Positions 24,816-32,736 of a DNA stretch of 51,839 nucleotides are shown here, in pieces. The notes under the pieces were generated by a model that searched no databases, was not told where the DNA came from, and worked only from the letters and a program-made list of their open reading frames with translations. The number at the start of each line of letters is the position of its first letter. Within the stretch, counting starts at the first letter, position 1. The stretch comes from an uncultured Peptoniphilus sp. (lineage in GTDB: Bacteria; Bacillota; Clostridia; Tissierellales; Peptoniphilaceae): contig NZ_CAMQAY010000008.1 of NCBI RefSeq assembly GCF_946998875.1, positions 1 through 51,839 on the forward strand, read 5' to 3'. A program made the position numbers and the translations under genes.

Positions 24816-25635
24816 GATTTTATATGCTAAGGATTATGTTGATAAAAAAAGCTGTGACTTAATAGAAAGGGTAAAAAAATTAAAATCTAAGCCAATTATT
24901 TCTATAATAAGAGTGGGCAATGACTACGGCAGCCTTGCCTATGAAAAGGGAATAAAAAAGACGGCAGAAAAACTTGGCATTGAGGTTGATGTAAAGGAAT
25001 TTGCAAAAGATTCCAGCCAAGATGAAATCATTGATGCAATAAAAAAGTTAAATGATGATGAAAGTATTGGAGGCATACTTGTCTTTAGACCTCTTCCAGA
25101 AAATTTTGACGAAGAAGAAATTTCTCTTGCCCTAGATCCAAAAAAAGATGTGGACTGCATGCATCCCTTAAACATGGCGAGAGTTTTCGGTGGAGATGTC
25201 AGTGGTTTCACTCCCCTTGCCCCAAAGGCAGCCTATGAGCTTTTAAAATTTTATGGCTATGATTTAAAGGGCAAGGATACTGTTATAATCAACCACTCCA
25301 ATGTTGTGGGTAAGCCCCTTGCCATGCTTTTATTAAATGATCTTGCCACAGTTACAATTTGCCATGTGGGCACAAGGGACTTAAAAAAGCACACAAGGTC
25401 GGCAGAAATTATTTTTACGGCCATGGGTCGCGCAGAAACTTTAGACGAGACTTATTTTAATGAAGATGCTCTTGTAATTGACATTGGCACTTCAAAAAAT
25501 AAGGAGGGGAAATACAGAGGCGACCTTGACGAAAAATCTGTAGATGGAAAAATAAGTGCCTACTCACCAGTTCCCGGCGGTATAGGAAGCATCACCAACT
25601 TACTCTTACTTGAAAATGTAATAAATTATTATTAA
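24808..25635 (+). CDS. folD: FolD-family methylene-THF dehydrogenase/cyclohydrolase, variant active site
   Basis: A 275-residue FolD-type protein that should interconvert methylene-, methenyl- and formyl-tetrahydrofolate. Family marks: GGILVFRPLPENFDEE, DPKKDVDCMHPLNM, GFTPLAPKAAYELLKFYG, NHSNVVGKPLAMLLLNDLATVTICH and SPVPGGIGSITNLLLLENV. In the usual catalytic YxxxK motif, the aligned segment here is YEKGIKKTAEKLGI, so the Lys position is Ile and Lys residues lie at +2, +5 and +6; GRSxIVG is changed to NHSNVVG. It may be a divergent subfamily with shifted chemistry. It overlaps the lipid kinase gene by 8 nt. Confidence 0.85.
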   Translation: MTKILYAKDYVDKKSCDLIERVKKLKSKPIISIIRVGNDYGSLAYEKGIKKTAEKLGIEVDVKEFAKDSSQDEIIDAIKKLNDDESIGGILVFRPLPENFDEEEISLALDPKKDVDCMHPLNMARVFGGDVSGFTPLAPKAAYELLKFYGYDLKGKDTVIINHSNVVGKPLAMLLLNDLATVTICHVGTRDLKKHTRSAEIIFTAMGRAETLDETYFNEDALVIDIGTSKNKEGKYRGDLDEKSVDGKISAYSPVPGGIGSITNLLLLENVINYY

Positions 25636-25643
25636 AAATTTTT

Positions 25644-25677
25644 GGCTCTCCAAATTTTCTGGAGAGCCTTTTATTTT
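25644..25677 (+). terminator. Terminator of folD
   Basis: GGCTCTCCA-AATTTTC-TGGAGAGCC followed by TTTTATTTT. Confidence 0.92.
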
Positions 25678-25683
25678 TATATT

Positions 25684-25692
25684 TGTTATAAT
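25684..25692 (+). promoter_or_regulatory. Extended -10 of the ctlX gene
   Basis: TGTTATAAT, 18 nt upstream of the ATG at 25711, giving a very short leader that holds the GGAGAG ribosome site. Confidence 0.6.
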
Positions 25693-25710
25693 AAAAATAA
25701 GGAGAGATAA

Positions 25711-26613
25711 ATGATAACGAATAAAGTAATTTTAGTAAGGCCCTATGCCTTTAAGTACAATAAAGAGACAGCCCATGACAATGCCTACCAAGAGCGCCCC
25801 AGAGAAAATATAGAAGATGAAATAAAAGAGAGAGCCTTAAGGGAATTTGACCAAGCAGTTAGACTTCTTCAAGAAAATAAAATTCATGTTGATGTAATAG
25901 AAGATTTTGATGAGTCTACACCAGATTCAATTTTTCCCAACAATGTCTTTGTGACCTTCCCAGGAAAAGTTTTTGTATCAGAAATGTACACAGAAAACAG
26001 AAATAAGGAGTACGAAAAAATTCTTCCCCAGCTAAAAAAAATTATTGATTACGACAAAGCCCAGGTAATTGATTTTAGAAATGATGAGGGAAAAGTTTTA
26101 GAAGGAACAGGCGCTCTTGTCATAGACAGGTGGAAGGATATTTGCTACGGCTGCCTATCAAAACGCTGTGACGAAAATGAATTTTTAAAATTTGCCAAGG
26201 TCTTTAATCTTAAGCCAGTGGCTTTTAGGGCAAGGGACAAGGGCAAGGACATTTACCACACAAATGTGCTTATGATGGTGGCAGAAAAGTTTGCCATTAT
26301 TGCAGATAGTTTGATTACTGAAAATAGAGAAGAAGTTTTAAAATCCTTAAGAGATTCTGGCAAGGAAATAATTTCTCTTTCAGAAGATGAATTTAATAAT
26401 TTTGCAGCAAATTCTATTGAACTAAGGGGTCAAGACAAAAATATTCTTGTGATTTCAAAAGCTGCCTATGATGCCCTAAGTGATGACCACAAAAAAATAA
26501 TTGAAAAGTACGATGAAATACTTCCAATTGATGTTGAGACAATATCAAAATATGGCGGCGGGTCCATAAGATGTATGATTGCCGAAAATTTTTTTGACTT
26601 AAGAAGGCCTTGA
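25711..26613 (+). CDS. ctlX: CtlX-type amidinohydrolase (arginine-deiminase-related)
   Basis: A 300-residue protein of the guanidine-modifying superfamily, closest to citrulline utilisation hydrolase CtlX. Motifs: DSIFPNNVFVTF (the FPNN substrate loop), EGTGALVIDR, the catalytic His in YHTNVLMMVAE, and the catalytic Cys in GGGSIRCMIAENFF near the C-terminus. The residues needed for the Cys-His-Asp/Glu mechanism are present. The substrate (citrulline or a related ureido/guanidino compound) is by family only. The ATG follows GGAGAG. A small membrane-protein gene overlaps closely downstream. Confidence 0.85.
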   Translation: MITNKVILVRPYAFKYNKETAHDNAYQERPRENIEDEIKERALREFDQAVRLLQENKIHVDVIEDFDESTPDSIFPNNVFVTFPGKVFVSEMYTENRNKEYEKILPQLKKIIDYDKAQVIDFRNDEGKVLEGTGALVIDRWKDICYGCLSKRCDENEFLKFAKVFNLKPVAFRARDKGKDIYHTNVLMMVAEKFAIIADSLITENREEVLKSLRDSGKEIISLSEDEFNNFAANSIELRGQDKNILVISKAAYDALSDDHKKIIEKYDEILPIDVETISKYGGGSIRCMIAENFFDLRRP

Positions 26614-26614
26614 T

Positions 26615-26791
26615 GTGAAAATATTTAAGTGTCTGGGATTTATAATTTTTGCAATTTTTTGGTCAAGTGAAATCCCAAAAAATTTTAAAAACTATAAAAA
26701 AGACAAGTCTAGGAATAATTTATTGCCGGTCTTGGGAAAACTTATAATGGTCCTAGCTTCTATAATCTTGGCAATAGGAGTTTATCTTTAA
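26615..26791 (+). CDS. Small membrane protein, 58 residues
   Basis: A GTG-started frame of 58 codons whose start lies one base after the ctlX stop codon, with AAGAAGG 8 nt upstream. It has two hydrophobic segments (IFKCLGFIIFAIFW and VLGKLIMVLASIILAIGVYL) separated by a basic KNFKNYKKDKSRNN loop. Probably co-translated with ctlX. No family is recognised. Confidence 0.6.
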   Translation: MKIFKCLGFIIFAIFWSSEIPKNFKNYKKDKSRNNLLPVLGKLIMVLASIILAIGVYL

Positions 26792-26881
26792 AAGTTAAAA
26801 GAAAAATATCATTAATCAGATAGTAATAATAAAACAATAATAAAAAGGTAAGCTTCCTTTAATTTACAAAAATAGCAAAGA

Positions 26882-26899
26882 TTGTTATAATATAAACAA
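26882..26899 (+). promoter_or_regulatory. Rex operator over the rex extended -10
   Basis: The sequence TTGTTATAATATAAACAA matches 12 of 14 defined positions of the clostridial Rex box TTGTTAA-N4-TTAACAA. It contains the extended -10 TGTTATAAT (26883-26891) of the rex gene itself, so bound Rex would block polymerase. Confidence 0.7.
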
Positions 26900-26913
26900 T
26901 TGGGGGTGTAAAT

Positions 26914-27543
26914 TTGCCTAAGAACGCAAGGGGCATTTCTGAAACTGTTATAAGAAGGATGCCAGTTTATCATAGATATTTAAAAGAATTAATTGATAGC
27001 GGAATTGAAAGAGTTTCTTCCAAGGAGCTTAGCCGCATCACTGGCTTTAGTGCGTCACAAATTAGACAGGACTTAAATAATTTTGGCGGCTTTGGCCAAC
27101 AGGGCTATGGCTACAACACCAAGGCTCTAAAGGAACAAGTGGATAAAATTCTAGGAATAGATAAGTCTTACAAGAGCATAGTCATAGGTGCAGGCAGGCT
27201 TGGACAGGCAATTGCCAGATACAAGGGCTTTAGAGATTCTGGCTTTAATGTTATTTCTCTCTTTGATGTAAAAGATGACATGGAAGACATAAGTGGCATC
27301 AAGGTTAGGAATATGAAGGACCTGGAAAAATACATAAGAGATGAGAAAGTTGATGTGGCAATTATAACTGTGCCTAAGGAATTTTGCCAGGATGTGGCAA
27401 AAAAAGTTATAGATGCAGGCGTTAAGGGAATTTGGAATTTTGCGCCCTACGATTTAAAGGGACCTGAAGGTGTAGTAGTTGAAAATATTAGACTTAACGA
27501 CTCTCTTTTAACCCTTTCTTATTTTATGAAAGAAATTAGCTGA
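26914..27543 (+). CDS. rex: Redox-sensing transcriptional repressor Rex
   Basis: A 209-residue NADH/NAD+ sensor. The N-terminal winged helix (about 1-80) includes VIRRMPVYHRYLKEL and SASQIRQDLNNFGGFGQQGYGY, the Rex signature. The Rossmann domain has VIGAGRLGQAIARY (GxGxxG), and IWNFAPYDLKGPEGVVVENI is near the end. The TTG start follows GGGGGTG at the correct distance. A Rex-like operator covers its promoter, suggesting autoregulation. A terminator overlaps the stop codon. Confidence 0.96.
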   Translation: MPKNARGISETVIRRMPVYHRYLKELIDSGIERVSSKELSRITGFSASQIRQDLNNFGGFGQQGYGYNTKALKEQVDKILGIDKSYKSIVIGAGRLGQAIARYKGFRDSGFNVISLFDVKDDMEDISGIKVRNMKDLEKYIRDEKVDVAIITVPKEFCQDVAKKVIDAGVKGIWNFAPYDLKGPEGVVVENIRLNDSLLTLSYFMKEIS

Positions 27544-27570
27544 CCTATTATTTATTAATAGGTTTTTTAT
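27543..27570 (+). terminator. Terminator of rex
   Basis: ACCTATTA-TTTAT-TAATAGGT followed by TTTTTATTT, beginning at the last base of the rex stop codon. Confidence 0.88.
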
Positions 27571-27588
27571 TTATGGGAGAAAATTTTA

Positions 27589-28464
27589 ATGAAGATAAAT
27601 TTTGATGGAGATCTTTGCCTAATAAGTGAATTGGATGAGTTTGACCCAAGGGATATTTTCACCTGCGGTCAAGCCTTTAGGTGGTATGAAGAAGCTGACG
27701 GATCCTTTACCTTTATAGCTCATGGAAAAGTTGCCAATGCAAAAAAAGTTGGCGGAGAAATTTTCTTAAGGGGAGTGGACAGGACTTCCTTTGACGAAAT
27801 TTTTTATAATTACTTTGACCTTTCTCGGGACTACAAACTTGTAATGGAAGAGCTTGCAAGAGACGAAATTATGAAGAATGCAACGGAATATGGCAAGGGC
27901 ATAAGAATTTTAAACCAGGACAAGTTTGAGACAATTATTTCCTTTATAATTTCTGCAAATAATCAAATACCCAGAATAAAAAATGCCATTGAAAAAATTT
28001 CTGAAATGTATGGAGATTATCTTGGTGAAGACGAAAATAGAAAATATTATTCCTTTCCAAGTGCTGAAAAATTATCTCAAGCAAGGCCAGAGGACCTAAG
28101 AGAATTTGCAAGAGTTGGCTTTCGCGATGTGAGAATTGTTGAAACGGCAAATTTAATAAAGGATGGCTATGTAAATTTAGATGAAATCGACAAGATGGAC
28201 CTTGAAGATGCCAGATGCGCCCTTCAAGTTCTCCCAGGAGTTGGACCAAAGGTTGCCGACTGCATCCTCCTCTTTGCCTTTGACAGAAAGGAGTCCTTCC
28301 CCGTTGATGTTTGGATAAAGAGAGTTATGGAAGAACTTTATTTAAAAGAAGTTACGCCAAAATCAAAAATTGCCATGAGGGGTCGAGAAGTCTTTGGCAA
28401 AAACGCAGGCTTTGCCAACCAATACTTATTTTATTATGGCAGAGAAAACAAGTTGGGAAAGTAA
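27589..28464 (+). CDS. ogg: 8-oxoguanine DNA glycosylase (Ogg-type, HhH-GPD)
   Basis: A 291-residue base-excision repair glycosylase/AP lyase. The N-terminal Ogg domain has FDPRDIFTCGQAFRW, equivalent to the FxLxxTLxxGQxFRW region of OGG1. The helix-hairpin-helix is LQVLPGVGPKVADCILLFAFDR with the catalytic Lys in GPKVADC, and the catalytic Asp is in FPVDVWIKRVMEELY. The length is as expected. The ATG follows GGGAG, and the gene lies just past the rex terminator, so it needs read-through or its own promoter. Confidence 0.92.
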   Translation: MKINFDGDLCLISELDEFDPRDIFTCGQAFRWYEEADGSFTFIAHGKVANAKKVGGEIFLRGVDRTSFDEIFYNYFDLSRDYKLVMEELARDEIMKNATEYGKGIRILNQDKFETIISFIISANNQIPRIKNAIEKISEMYGDYLGEDENRKYYSFPSAEKLSQARPEDLREFARVGFRDVRIVETANLIKDGYVNLDEIDKMDLEDARCALQVLPGVGPKVADCILLFAFDRKESFPVDVWIKRVMEELYLKEVTPKSKIAMRGREVFGKNAGFANQYLFYYGRENKLGK

Positions 28465-28483
28465 TAAAATATTAAAAATAAAG

Positions 28484-28532
28484 AAGCTCTTGGAGGAATA
28501 TAAATTATAAAAATTCCTCTGAGAGCTTTTAT
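28484..28532. terminator. Bidirectional terminator between ogg and the aminotransferase
   Basis: Long stem AAGCTCTTGGAGGAAT and ATTCCTCTGAGAGCTT (two mismatches) followed by TTATTTT on the plus strand. Confidence 0.8.
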
Positions 28533-28544
28533 TTTGCATTTGCT

Positions 28545-28574
28545 ATACTGAATTTCGCTTCAGTATTATTTTTT
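28545..28574 (+). terminator. Second hairpin at the 3' ends of ogg and the aminotransferase
   Basis: ATACTGAA-TTTCGC-TTCAGTAT followed by TATTTTTT on the plus strand. It touches the stop codon of the minus-strand aminotransferase. Confidence 0.65.
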
Positions 28575-29720
28575 AAAAATTTCTAGCCTTTCTATCCTAT
28601 CAAAGGCTTCATTTATTTTGTCCTTATTGACTGTTACTGCAATTCTTATAAAGCCCTTGCCAGCTGGTCCAAAGGCTTCGCCGTTAATTAAATTTACATG
28701 GGCCTTTTCTAATATTTCCCTTAGGACTTCCTTTGTAGTCATGCCTGGCACAGAAATTTTTGGAAAGATGTAAAAAGTTCCTTGTGGCTTTAAAACTTCT
28801 ACATGCTTTAATTTTTTTAGTCTCTCATAGGCTAGATACATTCTCTCCTTGTATTCTTCATAGAGGGGTGGGCAAATCGTCTTTCTATTGGCAATGCCAA
28901 GGGCACCTGCGTGCTGGCAAATTGTTGGCACTGAATAGACTATGTTCTCGTGAATGTAGGTCATGGTCTTTATTAAGTCTTCATTGGCAAGGATGGCGCC
29001 AAGCCTCCAACCAGTCATGACAAAGTCCTTGGACATGGATGTAATTGAAATTACATTTTTAAATTCTTCGTCGTAGGAAATCATTGGCTTAAATTTGATC
29101 TCGTAGGAATAAATTGTGTAGATGTCGTCGCAAATCACAAGAATATTGTATTTTTTTGCCATTTCATAAATTTCTCTTAGAGTCTCGTCACTATAAACTG
29201 CGCCCGTTGGATTGTTAGGCGTATTTATTATTAAAGCCTTAGTTTTTGCAGTGATTAATTTTTCAATTTCTTTTGGCTCAAGCTTAAATTCATTTTCAAA
29301 TTTTGTTTCATAAATTACTGGCAGCCCCCCTGTCATTTCAATTTGGTCGGGATAGACGCTAAAGTAGGGCGAAGGCACAATGACTTCGTCGCCTGGATTT
29401 ATTATTGCCTCTAAAATTATATAAAGGGCTTCAGTGCCAGACATGGTAATTAAAATTTCCTTGGACTCGCATTTTACTCCGTAGTCCTCCCAGTAGGCCT
29501 TGGCGATTTCTTCTCTAAGTCCAAGGTAGCCTTGGGGGTCTGCGTAGTGAGTGTAGCCCTTCATCTGTGAGTCGTAGGCTTCTTTTATAATCATGTCATG
29601 AGTCCTAAGGTCTGGGTCACCCACGCCAAAATTTATAAAGTCAGGATATATGCTTGAATAGTCAGTGGAATAAAGTGACTCTTTAATATTTTTATATTTT
29701 TCTTGGATAAATTCTTTCAT
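28566..29720 (-). CDS. PLP-dependent class I/II aminotransferase
   Basis: A 384-residue fold-type I aminotransferase of the aspartate aminotransferase superfamily. Motifs: NFGVGDPDLRTHDMI, GYTHYADPQGYLGLREEIA, TMSGTEALYI, INTPNNPTGAVYSDE, CDDIYTIYSY (Asp binding the PLP nitrogen) and the Schiff-base Lys in SMSKDFVMTGWRLGA. The amino donor and keto acceptor cannot be fixed from sequence. The ATG follows GAGGAAG. It faces ogg and diverges from murA. Confidence 0.92.
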   Translation of the reverse strand: MKEFIQEKYKNIKESLYSTDYSSIYPDFINFGVGDPDLRTHDMIIKEAYDSQMKGYTHYADPQGYLGLREEIAKAYWEDYGVKCESKEILITMSGTEALYIILEAIINPGDEVIVPSPYFSVYPDQIEMTGGLPVIYETKFENEFKLEPKEIEKLITAKTKALIINTPNNPTGAVYSDETLREIYEMAKKYNILVICDDIYTIYSYEIKFKPMISYDEEFKNVISITSMSKDFVMTGWRLGAILANEDLIKTMTYIHENIVYSVPTICQHAGALGIANRKTICPPLYEEYKERMYLAYERLKKLKHVEVLKPQGTFYIFPKISVPGMTTKEVLREILEKAHVNLINGEAFGPAGKGFIRIAVTVNKDKINEAFDRIERLEIFKK

Positions 29721-29806
29721 ATTTCTTCCTCCATCAATAATATCTTAACACAAAAATTTTTTATTTAAGGTCATGTTTTTAATTCCTTAAACATTCAAGA
29801 TGTCTA

Positions 29807-29815
29807 TGATATAAT
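29807..29815 (+). promoter_or_regulatory. Extended -10 of murA
   Basis: TGATATAAT, with a weak TTAAAC 17 bp upstream of the hexamer. Confidence 0.55.
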
Positions 29816-29871
29816 TAAATAAATATAGATAAAATAATAATCGTCATAAATAATATATAGGAGGAATCCTT

Positions 29872-31119
29872 TTGGATAAAATTTTAGTAAAACCCAATGG
29901 CCCACTAAGAGGCAATGTAAGAATATCAGGTGCAAAAAATGCTGCTCTACCTATACTTGCAGCTACAATACTTGGAACAGAAGAAATTATTTTGGAAGAT
30001 GTGCCTGAGCTTAAGGATGTTGAAATAATTACAGAAGTTTTGAGAAAACTTGGCCTTAAAATAAATAAGGAAGGCAACAAACTCATAATCGACCCTTCTG
30101 GACTCAATTCTTATAAAACAGATTACGATCTCATGAGCAAGATGAGGGCATCCTTCCTTGTCATGGGACCCCTTCTTGCCAAGCTAAATAGGGCATACAA
30201 CTCTCTACCTGGCGGCTGCAACATTGGCTCAAGGCCAATTGACTTGCACTTAAAGGGCTTTAGGGCCCTAGGCGCCAATATAGAAATGACTCACGGAGAG
30301 ATTAAGGCTGAGTGCGACAAATTAGTTGGCACGAGAATTTACTTGGACTTCCCTTCTGTTGGTGCAACTGAAAATATTATGACAGCTGCAGTTTTGGCTG
30401 AAGGCGAAACTGTAATGGAAAACTGCGCCATGGAGCCAGAAATTGTTGATTTGGCAAACTTTTTAAATAAAATGGGCGCCAAGGTAATGGGAGCAGGAAC
30501 TTCAACTATAAGAATTAGGGGAGTGGAAAAGCTAAGAGGTTGCACTCACCAAGTTATTCCAGATAGAATTGAAGCAGGCACTTTTATGGTGGCAGCTGCA
30601 ATTACTGGCGGCGACATCACAATCGAAAACATCATTACTTCTCACTTAAAGCCTGTCATTGCAAAGCTAGAAGAAACTGGGGCAAAGATAATTGAAGAGG
30701 ACGACACAGTGAGAGTAATTGGCAATGATGAAATAAAGCCAATTGAGATAAAAACTCTTCCTCACCCAGGTTTCCCAACAGATTTACAGGCACAATTCAT
30801 GGCACTTTTAACTCAAGCCGATGGACAATCCTCTATTATTGAGACAGTTTTTGAAAATCGCTTTATGCACGCCGAAGAGTTAAAGAAGATGGGCGCAAAA
30901 ATCAAAGTAGTAGATAGAGAAGCTATACTATTGGGTAAGAGTAAACTATACGGATCCAAGGTTGCTGCAACAGACTTAAGAGCAGGAGCTGCCCTTATAC
31001 TTGCAGGACTCGTTTCTGAAGGTGAGACAGAAATTTCTGAAATTCATCACATTGACAGAGGTTATGAAAAAATTGAAGAAAAATTTAGAAATCTTGGAGC
31101 AGATATAAGAAGAGTATAG
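29872..31119 (+). CDS. murA: UDP-N-acetylglucosamine 1-carboxyvinyltransferase MurA
   Basis: A 415-residue EPSP-synthase-fold enzyme that catalyses the first committed step of peptidoglycan synthesis. Motifs: SGAKNAALPILAA (catalytic Lys22-Asn23 equivalents), LPGGCNIGSRPIDLHLKG with the active-site Cys116 that fosfomycin targets, and DLRAGAALILAGL near the end. The TTG start at 29872 has GGAGGA at the right distance. The Cys is present, so no natural Cys-to-Asp fosfomycin resistance change is seen. Confidence 0.96.
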   Translation: MDKILVKPNGPLRGNVRISGAKNAALPILAATILGTEEIILEDVPELKDVEIITEVLRKLGLKINKEGNKLIIDPSGLNSYKTDYDLMSKMRASFLVMGPLLAKLNRAYNSLPGGCNIGSRPIDLHLKGFRALGANIEMTHGEIKAECDKLVGTRIYLDFPSVGATENIMTAAVLAEGETVMENCAMEPEIVDLANFLNKMGAKVMGAGTSTIRIRGVEKLRGCTHQVIPDRIEAGTFMVAAAITGGDITIENIITSHLKPVIAKLEETGAKIIEEDDTVRVIGNDEIKPIEIKTLPHPGFPTDLQAQFMALLTQADGQSSIIETVFENRFMHAEELKKMGAKIKVVDREAILLGKSKLYGSKVAATDLRAGAALILAGLVSEGETEISEIHHIDRGYEKIEEKFRNLGADIRRV

Positions 31120-31140
31120 AAAATAGAAAGGAAGATGATA

Positions 31141-32670
31141 ATGAAGAAAAAATTAATTATAGGAATGCTTTTAGTCCTATCCCTATTTATGGTAGCTTGT
31201 TCCAATAAAAAAGAAGAAGCCCAAGGGGAAGGCAAGGTCTTAAAGGTTGCAGTTTCAGAAGATACGACAACACTTGAGCCAAATGCACTTTCTGATGACT
31301 ATGAAGAAAATATTTTAATTCAAGTTTACGACACTTTAGTTAAGAGAAATTCTAAGGGTGAACTGGTAAATTCTCTTGCAGAATCTATTGAAAACCCAGA
31401 CCCACAAACTTTTAAAATTAAACTTAGAGAGGGAGTTAAGTTCTCCAATGGAGACCCACTTACTGCTGACGATGTAATCTTTACACTTCAAAGAGCAGCA
31501 ACAAGTGACAGATACAAATCTTTTTATGGAAAAATTGATGCAAATTCTTACAAAAAAGAAGATGATTTAACTTTCTCCTTTAAATTAACTGAACCTGACG
31601 CTGCCTTTTTAAATTCACTTTCACATCCAGCAGTTTCAATTTTATCTAAAAAATATGTTGAAGGCGGAGCAGATCTTACTAATGCACCAATGGGAACAGG
31701 ACCCTTTGTCTTAGATGAGTGGATTCAAAATGACCATGCGACTTTTTCTGTAAATGAAAATTATTGGGGCGACAAGCCAACAATTGCTGGCATTGAAATG
31801 AAGGTTATACCAGAAGCTTCACAAAGAATTATTGAACTTGAAAGTGGTGGAGTTGACCTTGCTTATAAAATCGACCCAAGTGAAATTCCTAACATAGAAG
31901 AAAATAAGGACCTACAACTTTTTAGGAGATTAGATAATTCAATTCACTTTATAGGATTTAATGTAGCTAAGGCTCCTTTTGACAAGTTGGAAGCAAGGGA
32001 AGCTATGGTAAATGCCATTGACACTAAGACAATTTTTGAAACTGTCTACATGAACAGTGGAAAGCTTGCAACAAGTCCAATAAACCCTAACTTCAAATAT
32101 TCTATTGCAGATTCATTAAAGCCAAATGCAGTAAATAAAGAAAAGGCAAAGGAACTTTTTGCTGCAGCAGGAATGGGTCAAGGAACAAATCTTAAAATTT
32201 ATACTTCTGACAATCAACAAAGAGTTAATGTTGCAACAATGATGCAAGATCAATTAAAGGATTATGGAATTGGTCTTAGCGTAGAAAGACTTGAATGGGG
32301 TGCCTTTGTAGATGCTGTTAGAAATAAGGAACATGATATGTTTATTATGAGTTGGAATCCATCAATAGTAGATGCTCATTATGAACTTTTCCAACCTTTC
32401 CATTCTGAAAATAAAGGTAAGGAGCCAAATGTCACATTCTTTGGAAATGAAGAACTTGATAATTTAATTAAAGAAGGTATTTCAACTATTGACGATGCCA
32501 AGAGAGCTGACATCTATAAGAGAGCCCAAGAGCTTATCAATAGAGAATATCCATGGCTTTATATCTGCTATGGCGAGACACTTGTTGCTGGTTCTAATAA
32601 AGTAGAAGGTCTTGATCTTCTTCCAAAATATCCACAAGAACTTAAAGATGTAAAACTTTTAGAAAAATAA
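31141..32670 (+). CDS. Peptide-type ABC transporter substrate-binding lipoprotein
   Basis: A 509-residue extracellular binding protein of family 5 (OppA/DppA-like). A lipoprotein signal peptide ends in LFMVAC with Cys20 as the lipidated residue. The family signature REGVKFSNGDPLTADDVIFTLQ follows, then GTGPFVLDEW and ENYWGDKP. The ATG at 31141 is used, since AAAGGAAG is 7 nt upstream; the ATG at 31135 abuts that site. It heads the ABC operon (31141-36279) and is followed by a hairpin. Peptide, nickel or another ligand cannot be decided. Confidence 0.93.
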   Translation: MKKKLIIGMLLVLSLFMVACSNKKEEAQGEGKVLKVAVSEDTTTLEPNALSDDYEENILIQVYDTLVKRNSKGELVNSLAESIENPDPQTFKIKLREGVKFSNGDPLTADDVIFTLQRAATSDRYKSFYGKIDANSYKKEDDLTFSFKLTEPDAAFLNSLSHPAVSILSKKYVEGGADLTNAPMGTGPFVLDEWIQNDHATFSVNENYWGDKPTIAGIEMKVIPEASQRIIELESGGVDLAYKIDPSEIPNIEENKDLQLFRRLDNSIHFIGFNVAKAPFDKLEAREAMVNAIDTKTIFETVYMNSGKLATSPINPNFKYSIADSLKPNAVNKEKAKELFAAAGMGQGTNLKIYTSDNQQRVNVATMMQDQLKDYGIGLSVERLEWGAFVDAVRNKEHDMFIMSWNPSIVDAHYELFQPFHSENKGKEPNVTFFGNEELDNLIKEGISTIDDAKRADIYKRAQELINREYPWLYICYGETLVAGSNKVEGLDLLPKYPQELKDVKLLEK

Positions 32671-32677
32671 TTTTTTT

Positions 32678-32711
32678 AAATTCACCAAGGTCTTCTTTGG
32701 TGAATTTTGTC
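32678..32711 (+). terminator. Intra-operon hairpin after the binding-protein gene
   Basis: A perfect 11-bp stem, AAATTCACCAA and TTGGTGAATTT, followed by a weak TGTCTTTT. Such hairpins behind binding-protein genes usually protect the upstream mRNA and let only part of transcription continue. Confidence 0.7.
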
Positions 32712-32736
32712 TTTTCTACAGAAGAAAGGATTAGAT

